A stretch of DNA of 64,000 nucleotides from Flavobacteriaceae bacterium (GTDB lineage: Bacteria; Bacteroidota; Bacteroidia; Flavobacteriales; Weeksellaceae). The stretch spans positions 51,427 to 115,426 of the forward strand of contig JAGLAZ010000005.1 of NCBI GenBank assembly GCA_018260565.1. The letters run 5' to 3'. The notes under the pieces were generated by a model. The model ran no database searches and was not told the DNA's origin. It was given only the letters and a program-made list of their open reading frames with translations. Position 1 is the stretch's first letter, and every line of letters begins with the position of its first letter. The position numbers were made by a program, and so were the translations under genes. Below are positions 36,565-44,521 of this stretch, piece by piece.

Positions 36565-37242
36565 ATGGAATTTCGGAAATTAATCATCACAGAAGATGGT
36601 TCTCCCAGTCTTCATAATGAAGAATTAAAAGAGAGCTATCATTCTCGCAGAGGGGCTTTGGCGGAAAGTCAGCATGTATTTATTAAGAATGGATTTTATA
36701 AAATAAATAAAAATAATTTTAGAATTATTGAATTTGGATTTGGAACTGGATTGAATTGCTTATTAACTTTATTAGAGGCAAAAAATCAAACTCCTATGCG
36801 TACAATAGAATATGTAGGAGTCGAAAAATTTCCTTTGAAAGCTTCAGAATATTATAATTTGTGGATTGAATTAAACAAACAAGTAGCTGTTGATGATATT
36901 AATCCTAAAGACTTTTATGAAAAGAGCTTTGAAATGCCCGTTGAATTGCTTTCTAATTTTCTTCTCAAGAATATTTCAATAGATTTTCTTAAAATAAATC
37001 CTGAAGTTATAGGAACATTTGATCTTCTTTATTTTGATTGTTTTGGTGCACAGGCCCAGCCAGAACTATGGGGAGAGGATATGGCTAAAATCTGTGCCGA
37101 TGTTTTAAATACCGGTGGTGTTCTTACCACTTATTCCAGCAAAGCTTCTTTCCGCAGAGCATTAGAGAAAAATAATTTTCAAGTTGGGAAAGTTCCAGGA
37201 GCACTCGGCAAAAGGGAAATGATGATTGCTACAAAATTATAA
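36565..37242 (+). CDS. mnmD: tRNA 5-aminomethyl-2-thiouridine-methyltransferase, MnmD type
   Basis: 225 residues. The SAM-binding glycine-rich motif is EFGFGTGLNCLLTLLEA near residue 53; YFDCFGAQAQPELWG is the DUF752/MnmC-N catalytic block; TYSSKASFRRALEKNNFQVGKVPGALGKREM closes the domain. It corresponds to the methyltransferase half of E. coli MnmC, without the FAD-dependent oxidase half. It finishes mnm5s2U34 in tRNA. The nudix gene starts one base after its stop. Confidence 0.92.
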   Translation: MEFRKLIITEDGSPSLHNEELKESYHSRRGALAESQHVFIKNGFYKINKNNFRIIEFGFGTGLNCLLTLLEAKNQTPMRTIEYVGVEKFPLKASEYYNLWIELNKQVAVDDINPKDFYEKSFEMPVELLSNFLLKNISIDFLKINPEVIGTFDLLYFDCFGAQAQPELWGEDMAKICADVLNTGGVLTTYSSKASFRRALEKNNFQVGKVPGALGKREMMIATKL

Positions 37243-37243
37243 T

Positions 37244-37657
37244 ATGAGTTTTACTGTTCGTGCCTATGGGCTTATTACACGAAATAATAGGGTCATGCTT
37301 CTTAGAGAAATGTATGCCGGGGAAGAAATTATAAAGTTTCCTGGAGGTGGTTTGGAATACGGAGAAAGCCTCCCACAATGTCTTCGCAGAGAATGTATGG
37401 AGGAATTAAATGTAGAAATATGTAATGTTCAACATTATTATACTCAAGATTTTTTTGTTGCCAGCAAGTTTCGTGAAAATGAATCACTAATCAGTGTTTA
37501 TTTTACTGCGGAATATCCACAAAATATTGAGCCTATAATTCAAGATGAAAGTATTTTTGAGATAATTTGGCATCCTATAACAAACAAAAAAAACCCACTT
37601 TCTTTGGAAGTGGATCAATATGTATTTGAGAAATTTATTTCCGACTTTACTTTTTAA
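37244..37657 (+). CDS. Nudix hydrolase
   Basis: 137 residues from the ATG at 37244; a start 6 codons upstream would overlap mnmD. The nudix box is GGLEYGESLPQCLRRECMEE, with the usual Gly near its end replaced (LNVEI). The N-terminus FTVRAYGLITRNNRVMLLRE is typical. It hydrolyses a nucleoside diphosphate linked to another moiety; the substrate is unknown. It is co-transcribed with mnmD and overlaps the end of the convergent DUF4294 gene by 11 bases. Confidence 0.9.
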   Translation: MSFTVRAYGLITRNNRVMLLREMYAGEEIIKFPGGGLEYGESLPQCLRRECMEELNVEICNVQHYYTQDFFVASKFRENESLISVYFTAEYPQNIEPIIQDESIFEIIWHPITNKKNPLSLEVDQYVFEKFISDFTF

Positions 37658-38342
37658 AAGAATCTGCTCCCGGATATTTTGGAAGAGCGCCTCTGTTCCA
37701 AGATTCTTGCAATAAAGATTCAAGATAAAGATCCGTACGATCATTATGAGGATCATACCCATCTTTTAAATCTATTTCCGCAATATTACCTTTAACATTC
37801 CACCAAAATGCACTCCAGCTACCTTTTAAATCTTTAATAATTTCATAAACGCTTTGGCCAGTTGCCCGGGACATCAATTTTGAAAAAACTTTACCTTCTG
37901 TTGTAGTTAAATCCTTTAATTTGGCCTCATATTCTGCAGCAAGAACACCTTGTTTTTGCCTAATTATAGACTTCTTTAATGATTTGTCCATATTGGCAGT
38001 TTCCTGTTCTAGTGTTCTATATTGTTGTAGTGCGGTGAGGAAAAGGGGATATACACGTGCAAGTTTTTTATTTAAAAATGCATAATAATTTTTATCCAAT
38101 TGATTATTAAAGCGGGGTTTGGCGCGTAAGATCATCTCATCCATTACCACCACCATTTCATTCTCCATTTCGTAAATACGAGCTTTGTTTTTCTCGTCAA
38201 CATAGTATTTTGCACCTGTTTCATCAGTTTTAATAGATTCTGGTGGAACCTCGCTGAATGATTTTATTTTATATTCTTGCGCTGACCCCTGAATACCAGA
38301 TCCTAAAGCAATGGATGCTATAAGAAAGGATTTTATTTTCAT
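37647..38342 (-). CDS. Secreted DUF4294 protein
   Basis: 231 residues from the Met of MKIKSFLIASIALGSGIQGSAQ, a signal peptide; the frame is open 7 codons upstream. The family is DUF4294, found in Bacteroidota: RIYEMENEMVVVMDEMILRAKPRFNN and YEIIKDLKGSWSAFWWN are conserved-looking blocks. It is mostly helical and probably periplasmic, of unknown function. It is divergent from the M42 peptidase, with 46 bases between starts. Confidence 0.8.
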   Translation of the reverse strand: MKIKSFLIASIALGSGIQGSAQEYKIKSFSEVPPESIKTDETGAKYYVDEKNKARIYEMENEMVVVMDEMILRAKPRFNNQLDKNYYAFLNKKLARVYPLFLTALQQYRTLEQETANMDKSLKKSIIRQKQGVLAAEYEAKLKDLTTTEGKVFSKLMSRATGQSVYEIIKDLKGSWSAFWWNVKGNIAEIDLKDGYDPHNDRTDLYLESLLQESWNRGALPKYPGADSFKK

Positions 38343-38388
38343 TAATTTTACCACTATAAACACTAATAAACAATTTTTATTCCTTTTT

Positions 38389-39471
38389 ATGAATTTTAAC
38401 GAAATCCAACTTTCATTTCTACAAGAATATCTGAATACTGCATCTCCTACTGGCTGGGAAAAATCTGGTCAACTGGTATGGAAAAAATATATTGAAAATC
38501 ATGTTGATGAGTTGCACAATGATTCTTATGGTAACTGTTATGCGGTTATAAATCCAGGAAAATCATTTAAAGTAGTTTTAGAGGCTCATGCAGATGAAAT
38601 AGGATGGTATGTAAACTATATAGCAGATGATGGGTTTATCTATGTAGTACGGAATGGTGGATCAGATCAGGCATTAGCTCCTGGAAAAAAAGTAAATATT
38701 CACACGGATAATAGTACAGTTATAGGTGTTTTTGGCTGGCCTGCAATACATACTCGAACGGAAAAACCGTATGAACCCCTGCCTAAAATAGAAAATCTTT
38801 TTATAGATGTAGGTGCAAAAAACAAGGAAGAAGTAATCCAGATGGGAATAAAGCCTGGATGTATGATTACATATCCCGATAGCCTTGATAATCTTAATAA
38901 CACTTATCTGTGTGGCAGGGCTTTAGATAATAGAATCGGAGGTTTTATGATAGCCGAAACTGCAAAAAACTTATTTAAACTAAAGGAACAGCTAAATTTC
39001 AGTATATATATTGTAAATGCCGTTCAGGAAGAGGTAGGGCTTCACGGAGCTGGGATGATGGCGCATAGTATAGCTCCAGATATTGCCATTATTACTGACG
39101 TTACGCATGATACTACCACGCCGCATATTGATAAGAAAAAAGAAGGTGAACAAAAATGTGGAAAAGGTCCTGTATTATATAATGCGCCTAGCATCCACCA
39201 TTTAGTACGTAAACACATTGAAAAAACGGCTGAAATTAATAATATCTCTATCCAGCATGCAGTGGCTTCCCGTGCAAGTGGTACCGATACAGACGCCTTC
39301 GCCTACTCACAGAGTGGCATCCCCAGCGCCCTCATAAGCCTTCCACTCAAATATATGCATACCGCCGTAGAGATGGCTCATCACCAAGATATTCAAGATA
39401 TAATTACTCTAATGACCGAGTCGGTAATTGGTCTAAATCCAGAATTCAACTTAGATTATTTTAAAGCATAA
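38389..39471 (+). CDS. M42-family metallo-aminopeptidase (glutamyl aminopeptidase/endoglucanase-like)
   Basis: 360 residues from MNFNEIQLSFLQEYLN; the open frame runs 26 codons upstream, but that part overlaps the divergent gene. Metal-binding residues are visible in LEAHADEIGWYV (His, Asp), NAVQEEVGLHGAGM (catalytic Glu pair) and TDVTHDTTTP (Asp), with the ligand His in MHTAVEMAHHQD. The family forms large tetrahedral peptidases that trim peptides in the cytoplasm. It overlaps rpe by one base. Confidence 0.92.
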   Translation: MNFNEIQLSFLQEYLNTASPTGWEKSGQLVWKKYIENHVDELHNDSYGNCYAVINPGKSFKVVLEAHADEIGWYVNYIADDGFIYVVRNGGSDQALAPGKKVNIHTDNSTVIGVFGWPAIHTRTEKPYEPLPKIENLFIDVGAKNKEEVIQMGIKPGCMITYPDSLDNLNNTYLCGRALDNRIGGFMIAETAKNLFKLKEQLNFSIYIVNAVQEEVGLHGAGMMAHSIAPDIAIITDVTHDTTTPHIDKKKEGEQKCGKGPVLYNAPSIHHLVRKHIEKTAEINNISIQHAVASRASGTDTDAFAYSQSGIPSALISLPLKYMHTAVEMAHHQDIQDIITLMTESVIGLNPEFNLDYFKA

Positions 39472-40118
39472 TGAAAAATATAATCGCACCGTCTCTTTTA
39501 TCAGCGAATTTTGGTAAACTTCAACAAAACATTGAGATGCTAAATGCCTCTGAGGCAGAATGGCTCCATATAGATGTAATGGATGGTAGATTTGTTCCAA
39601 ATATATCGTTTGGGTTTCCAGTAATGAAAACGGTTCAACAACATTCTACCTTAAAAAATGATGTGCATCTAATGATAGAAGAACCAGAAAAATATGTTGA
39701 AGAGTTCGGGAAACTAGGAGCACATTGTATTTCTTTTCATTGGGAAGCATGCACTCATGTCCACAGGCTGGTACACCAAATAAAAGATATGGGCATTATG
39801 GCTGGAATCGCTATTAATCCTTCCACTCCAGTATCCTTTTTAGAAGATATAGTGCAAGACTTAGATTTAATTTTACTAATGAGTGTAAACCCAGGTTTTG
39901 GTGGACAAAAATTTATTCCCCATACTTTTGCGAAAATTCAACAAACCAAAAGTTTAATAGAATTATCTGGTAGTAATGCTTTAATAGAAGTAGATGGAGG
40001 AGTAAGTTTAGATAATGCTTCCGAGTTATTCGCTGCAGGAGCAAATGTTTTAGTAGCTGGAAATGCTGTATTTTCTTCTGCTAATCCTTCAGAAACTATT
40101 TCCCAACTAAAAAAATAA
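39471..40118 (+). CDS. rpe: Ribulose-phosphate 3-epimerase
   Basis: 215 residues, a TIM barrel. APSLLSANFGKLQQ, HIDVMDGRFVPNISFG and LLMSVNPGFGGQKFIP are the three PROSITE-type blocks; the catalytic Asp residues are in DVMDG and EVDGGVS. It interconverts ribulose 5-phosphate and xylulose 5-phosphate in the pentose phosphate pathway. It is coupled to the M42 peptidase and ends in a 25-bp hairpin terminator that it shares with ndk. Confidence 0.97.
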   Translation: MKNIIAPSLLSANFGKLQQNIEMLNASEAEWLHIDVMDGRFVPNISFGFPVMKTVQQHSTLKNDVHLMIEEPEKYVEEFGKLGAHCISFHWEACTHVHRLVHQIKDMGIMAGIAINPSTPVSFLEDIVQDLDLILLMSVNPGFGGQKFIPHTFAKIQQTKSLIELSGSNALIEVDGGVSLDNASELFAAGANVLVAGNAVFSSANPSETISQLKK

Positions 40119-40180
40119 AAAATCATCCCGTTTCAGAAACCAACTATATAGAATTTGGTTTCTGAAACGGGATGATTTTT
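40118..40180. terminator. Bidirectional 25-bp perfect hairpin terminator between rpe and ndk
   Basis: The left arm at 40118-40142 and right arm at 40156-40180 are exact complements (25 bp) around a 13-base loop. Each arm starts with A5 or ends with T5, so the same hairpin works as an intrinsic terminator for rpe (plus) and for ndk (minus). It begins at the last base of the rpe stop codon. Confidence 0.92.
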
Positions 40181-40181
40181 A

Positions 40182-40607
40182 TTAAAGAATTTCTCTTCCG
40201 CTAAAGAAAAAGGAAGCTTCTATCATGGCATTCTCATCAGAATCAGATCCATGAATTGAGTTTTCTCCAACACTTTGAGCATATTTTTTTCTGATGGTTC
40301 CTTCCGCAGCATCTGCTGGATTGGTAGCGCCTATTAAAGTTCTAAAAGCATTTACAGCATCATCTTTTTCTAAAACAGCAGCTACTATAGGTCCGCTTGA
40401 CATAAAATCTACCAATTCTCCAAAAAAAGGTCTTTCTTTATGAACGGTGTAAAATTTCTGTGCATCTTGCTCAGAAAGTTGTGTATATTTCAATGCTTTT
40501 AATTGAAATCCTGCGGCCAGGATATCTTGTAGAATATTACCAATGTTACCACTGCGTACTGCATCTGGTTTTATCATTGTAAAAGTTCTGTTCGTAACAG
40601 GTGTCAT
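40182..40607 (-). CDS. ndk: Nucleoside diphosphate kinase
   Basis: 141 residues. [17 protein letters not shown] is the N-terminal block with the nucleotide-binding Lys; [11 protein letters not shown] carries the catalytic histidine that is phosphorylated. It balances NTP and dNTP pools. It is monocistronic, transcribed towards the hairpin shared with rpe. Confidence 0.98.
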   Translation of the reverse strand: MTPVTNRTFTMIKPDAVRSGNIGNILQDILAAGFQLKALKYTQLSEQDAQKFYTVHKERPFFGELVDFMSSGPIVAAVLEKDDAVNAFRTLIGATNPADAAEGTIRKKYAQSVGENSIHGSDSDENAMIEASFFFSGREIL

Positions 40608-40665
40608 ACTATAAATTTAGCACAAAAATACTAATATATTTTAAAGGAAAAGGTATTGAAATCGT

Positions 40666-40682
40666 TTGGCATAATGCTTGTT
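40666..40682 (+). promoter_or_regulatory. Candidate sigma-54 (-24/-12) promoter
   Basis: TTGGCATAATGCTTGTT matches the consensus TTGGCAyrNNNNTTGCw with exact 4-base spacing and a single mismatch (C to T in the -12 element). It lies in the ndk-rsgA gap and points along the plus strand, opposite to both neighbours, about 11 bases before the start of the candidate RNA below. Confidence 0.55.
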
Positions 40683-40692
40683 AAATAGATAA

Positions 40693-40761
40693 AGGATTCT
40701 CAATATACAGATTGAGTTTTCATGGTTATTAGTTTTTCCCCGGTCTACCGGGGTTTTTTTT
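40693..40761 (+). ncRNA. Candidate small RNA with two hairpins and a terminator
   Basis: Starting about 12 bases after the sigma-54-like -12 element, the plus strand would give a transcript of about 69 nt. It holds a first hairpin CTCAAT/ATTGAG (40699-40704 with 40711-40716, 6-base loop), an unpaired middle with CATGGTTATTAG, and a G+C-rich terminator hairpin CCCCGG/CCGGGG (40738-40743 with 40748-40753) followed by eight T. The T run lies only on the plus strand, so the terminator cannot serve the minus-strand neighbour genes. No convincing peptide is encoded. Its 3' end touches the rsgA stop codon, so it is antisense to the extreme rsgA 3' end. The start site is inferred. Confidence 0.55.
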
Positions 40762-41683
40762 ATGAGATGGATTCCAGCATTTGTAGATAGTTTTCATACC
40801 TCCTAAAATAAATTACCCCCTCCTCAATTGCTTTTTGTACTGCACATCTCGGCTCATGGAGGTGAGTACAATTATGAAAACCACAATTTTTCCCTATTTC
40901 AAATATTTCTGGGAAGTAATGTGAAAGATTATATGCATCAAATTCTGTAAGTCCAAACTCTCTAACTCCAGGGCTATCTATCACCTGACCGCCAAATTCC
41001 CATTCGTGCATTTCTGCAAATGTAGTGGTATGTTTTCCTTGGCGGTGACTATCTGAAATATTGCCAGTCTTTAATCTCAATCCTGGCTGTAAAGCATTCA
41101 CCAAGGTACTTTTACCAGCCCCAGAATTTCCAAAAAATAAGACCGTTTTATTTTGTATATATTCCTTAAGATCCTCTATTCCATCTCCAGTATTTGCGGA
41201 AGTACAAATAACTGTATATCCAATATTTTCATAAACCTGTGCTAAATATTCCAGTTCCTCCCACTCTTTTTCATTTAACAAATCAATTTTATTAAATACA
41301 AGTAACACAGATATGGAAAAGGCCTCTGCTGCTACTAAGGCTCTATCCAGAAATCCTAAACTGGTTTCCGGATCTTTTAAGGTAAAAATAAATACAAGAA
41401 AATCTAAATTTGAGGCGATAATATGATGCTGTTTAGAAAGGTTTACACTCTTCCTCATAAGATAATTTTTTCTCGGAAGAATGTGGGTAATATTAGCCAT
41501 ATTTTCCTCACCTTCTTGCACTTCGTACTCTACTAAATCCCCTACTGCTATAGGATTGGTAAGTTTTGCATCATTTAATTTTAATTTCCCGCGAGCCCTT
41601 GCTTCATAATTCTGATGGGTATCTACATCCATGATTTTATACCAAGACCCAGTGGACCGTTTTACTAAAGCGATGTTCTTCAT
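40760..41683 (-). CDS. rsgA: Small ribosomal subunit biogenesis GTPase RsgA
   Basis: 307 residues. An N-terminal OB-fold domain (about 1-70) is followed by a circularly permuted GTPase domain, with NKID (G4, LLVFNKIDLL) before the P-loop GNSGAGKSTLVNAL (G1) and DSPGVREF (G3). The C-terminal zinc knuckle is CGFHNCTHLHEPRC. It helps late maturation of the 30S subunit. Its start overlaps the end of the DAHP synthase gene by 4 bases, and its stop meets the end of the candidate small RNA on the other strand. Confidence 0.97.
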   Translation of the reverse strand: MKNIALVKRSTGSWYKIMDVDTHQNYEARARGKLKLNDAKLTNPIAVGDLVEYEVQEGEENMANITHILPRKNYLMRKSVNLSKQHHIIASNLDFLVFIFTLKDPETSLGFLDRALVAAEAFSISVLLVFNKIDLLNEKEWEELEYLAQVYENIGYTVICTSANTGDGIEDLKEYIQNKTVLFFGNSGAGKSTLVNALQPGLRLKTGNISDSHRQGKHTTTFAEMHEWEFGGQVIDSPGVREFGLTEFDAYNLSHYFPEIFEIGKNCGFHNCTHLHEPRCAVQKAIEEGVIYFRRYENYLQMLESIS

Positions 41684-42765
41684 CCTTCAGGATTAATTTC
41701 TACTTCGGACTGGCACCTTATGCTTTCCTCATGGATTTTTTTAAAAATTTGAAGAGAAAACTCGTATGATAATCCAAAACGTTTGGATTTTTCTGAAAGT
41801 TCAGCCTTTATTTCCCTCCATCTATCAGGCTGGAAAATCGCAATATTTTTTTCTTGCTTTAATTTTCCTATTTGATTAGAATATTCCATTCTTTTAGACA
41901 AATTTGCTATAAGCAAACCATCTAATTCTGAAATCAATGCGCGAAGTTTTTGAATCTCTACCGGGAATTCTTCAAGTGTAATTTCAGGATTTGGTAGTTG
42001 ATCTAAAATTGTTTTTAAACCTTTAGGCAAAAGTTGCTGTGCAGCATCGCTCCACGCCTTATCTGGGTTACAATGCGTTTCAGCCATGATACCATCATAG
42101 AGCATACCGGAACCCAATTTTAATAATTTCCCTATTTCTTCCCGTTTACCAGTGATGTGGGATGGATCTATAAGTATAGGTAGTTCTGGAAAAAGCTCAC
42201 GAAAATCAACCATAAGATCCCAGTGTGGAGGATTTCTATACTGAGTTGATTTGTAATTTGAAAAACCTCTGTGTATGGCTCCTAAATTTTGAATATTCTT
42301 TGCGGAAAGTCTTTCTATAGCACCTGCCCAAAGGGCTACATCTGTATTGGTAGGATTTTTTACAAAAATTGGGATTTTTACGCCAGCCAGTGCTTCCGCT
42401 ATTTCCTGAACCGTAAAAGGATTAGCGGTACTCCTTGCACCTATCCATAACAAATCTATACCTGCTTCCAAGGCTAATTCCACATGTGCAGTAGTGGCGA
42501 CCTCAGTACAAAGTTTAAAACCAAATTCTTCCCGGATATTTTGCATCCATTTTAGTCCAGGCGCTCCCACACCTTCAAATCCACCGGGACGCGTACGCGG
42601 TTTCCATATTCCTGCGCGGAAATAACTTAATGGAAGAGATGCCTCCTGGATTTGCCGGGCAGTTTCCCTCATCTGGTCTTCACTTTCTGCGCTACAGGGA
42701 CCTGTAATAAGCATACTTTTTACGTGGTTTGCGGTTTTTCTTGGAGTGTTGTAGAGTGTATTCAT
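41680..42765 (-). CDS. Bifunctional 3-deoxy-7-phosphoheptulonate synthase / chorismate mutase
   Basis: 361 residues. The N-terminal DAHP synthase domain (about 15-260) is of the KDO8P-synthase-like type, with TGPCSAESEDQM, FRAGIWKPRTRPGGFEGVG and FVKNPTNTDVALWAGAIERL. The C-terminal AroQ-type chorismate mutase domain (about 270-350) has LRALISELDGLLIANLSKRMEYSNQIGKLK. The first step of aromatic biosynthesis is fused to the branch enzyme to prephenate, an order known in Bacteroidota and some Firmicutes, where the mutase part can act as the feedback sensor. Its ATG overlaps the dnaX tau-frame stop (TAATG). Confidence 0.94.
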   Translation of the reverse strand: MNTLYNTPRKTANHVKSMLITGPCSAESEDQMRETARQIQEASLPLSYFRAGIWKPRTRPGGFEGVGAPGLKWMQNIREEFGFKLCTEVATTAHVELALEAGIDLLWIGARSTANPFTVQEIAEALAGVKIPIFVKNPTNTDVALWAGAIERLSAKNIQNLGAIHRGFSNYKSTQYRNPPHWDLMVDFRELFPELPILIDPSHITGKREEIGKLLKLGSGMLYDGIMAETHCNPDKAWSDAAQQLLPKGLKTILDQLPNPEITLEEFPVEIQKLRALISELDGLLIANLSKRMEYSNQIGKLKQEKNIAIFQPDRWREIKAELSEKSKRFGLSYEFSLQIFKKIHEESIRCQSEVEINPEG

Positions 42766-44488
42766 TAAAATTCCAGTTGGGCTGCCTCATCCAGCAGTTG
42801 GAGTTCGGGATATGATTTTGCAAGTTCGTTAAAAATTTCTCTTGCCGATTTTTGTTTGCTAATTTCCAATACAGTTTCTTTAAAACTAAAATAAATCTGA
42901 TTATTTTTGATTTTAGAGGCCAATATTTTTAAAAAGGAATTGGAGTATTCTTCCAATTTTCCCTTTAAAGAAAGACTATCATATTCAAGGATAATTTCGT
43001 TCTTTTCTGGAATAACCTCTATTTTATGAGCTGATAAAACCTTAGAATGAGCTGGATTTTCTATTTGTGATGTAAAATTTTTCCACTCCTCTTCCACTTC
43101 TTGTATAGTATAAGATCCTGTTAGAATACCTTCCTCCGCAGAATTTTCTTCTTCTTCATTAAATAATTCCGTTATGGAATACTTTTTTCGTTTTACTATT
43201 TTTTTTGTTTCGTTTATCGGGGGGGTTATTTCCGAATCATTTTGTTTTTCATTTACATCTGAAAATGAAGTTTGTTTTTCTTGAACTTGTTTTTCAGAAT
43301 TTAATTTTGTTTGAATTGTAGTCTCAGAGGAAGATCTTTCTATGATCTTGGAAACTGGAGATTGGATTTCAGGCCTAAATATTATGTTAAAAAATTCAGG
43401 TGGAAGTATTATGTACTTTTTTTTTTAACTACTGAAAGACTTAAAAGTTGCATTAGTCCCAACTCTACCACAAGACGTGGATTTTTTGAATTTTTATAAT
43501 GAATATCTGCATCATTGCAAATTTCTAAGGCATTCACTATTTCTGAAGGACTAAAATGTTTTGCCTGAGCCTGTAATTTTTCACGAGTTGAATCAGAAAA
43601 AGAAAGTAAAAAGAGTGTTTTCTCATTTTGTGCTAACATTAAATCCCTAAAATGCCCACCTAATCCCGCAATAAAATGCTGAGCATCAAATCCGCGTCGA
43701 ATGATGTCATCCAGACTTAGTAGAAGCTCGCTTAATGATTTAGAAATTATAAAATCCGTAATTTCTATATACTTTTCTACATCTAAAACATTTAATACTT
43801 CTGCACATTTTGCGGCCGTGAGATTTCCTTCTGTAAAAGTGACCATCCTATCAAACATGGACAGAGCATCTCGAAGACCGCCATCAGATTTTTGTGCAAT
43901 GATAAAGAGTGCATTGTCTTCATACGATACTTTTTCTTTTTCAGCAATTTCTTTTAAATACAATTGGATATCTTTAGAATCAATCCTTTTAAAATCAAAT
44001 ATCTGACAACGGGAAAGTATAGTGGGTAAAATTTTGTGCTTTTCGGTGGTTGCTAAAATAAATTTAGCATAGGCAGGTGGTTCCTCTAAAGTTTTAAGAA
44101 AAGCGTTAAATGCTGCTGTGGAAAGCATATGAACCTCATCTATGATATAAACTTTATATTTTCCTACCTGAGGTGGATACCGCACTTGATCTATAAGACG
44201 GCGCATATCTTCCACAGAATTGTTAGAGGCGGCATCCAGCTCAATAATATTGAAAGCAAAACCATCCTGTGATGTGGTCCCGTCTCGTTCATTAATCATT
44301 TTTGCAACTATCCTGGCACAAGTCGTTTTTCCCACACCTCTTGGCCCGCAAAAAAGCATTGCCTGAGGGATTTTATCTTCCCGAATGGCATGCTCCAGTG
44401 TTTCTGTGATATGGCCCTGACCTACAACACTTTTAAAACCCTGTGGGCGATACTTCCTGGCAGATACCACAAAATTTTCCATAAGCAA
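42765..44488 (-). CDS. dnaX: DNA polymerase III tau/gamma subunits, with a slippage site giving two products
   Basis: The zero frame (44488 to 43409) encodes 359 residues: AAA+ clamp-loader ATPase with P-loop GPRGVGKTTCARIV, Walker B VYIIDEVHML and sensor SRC. It ends at a TAA 6 bases after ten consecutive A in the coding strand (43417-43426). In the -1 frame from that run, I read no stop until 42765: 217 more codons with a charged Glu/Lys-rich linker and a tau C-terminal domain. The standard product would be gamma, 359 residues; slippage gives tau, about 574 residues. A separate tail gene is unlikely because the -1 frame is continuous from the A run. Tau should join the polymerase core and helicase. 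Confidence 0.9.
43417..43426 (-). promoter_or_regulatory. A10 slippery run in dnaX
   Basis: The coding strand reads GTT AAA AAA AAA AGT ACA TAA in the zero frame. The run A10 followed by G contains A AAA AAA/A AAA AAG heptamers and allows a -1 ribosomal shift or RNA polymerase slippage. I see no upstream Shine-Dalgarno-like sequence and no strong downstream stem, so transcriptional slippage, as known for Thermus dnaX, seems at least as likely as ribosomal frameshifting, as in E. coli. Confidence 0.75.
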
Positions 44489-44521
44489 ATATAAAAAATG
44501 CGAATCAGATATCGGAGAAAT

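Noticed and set aside
42765..43097. Open frame from an internal ATG treated as a separate 110-residue gene
   Set aside because: The same frame is open back to the A10 run in dnaX and fits the tau C-terminal domain, so it is the end of dnaX.
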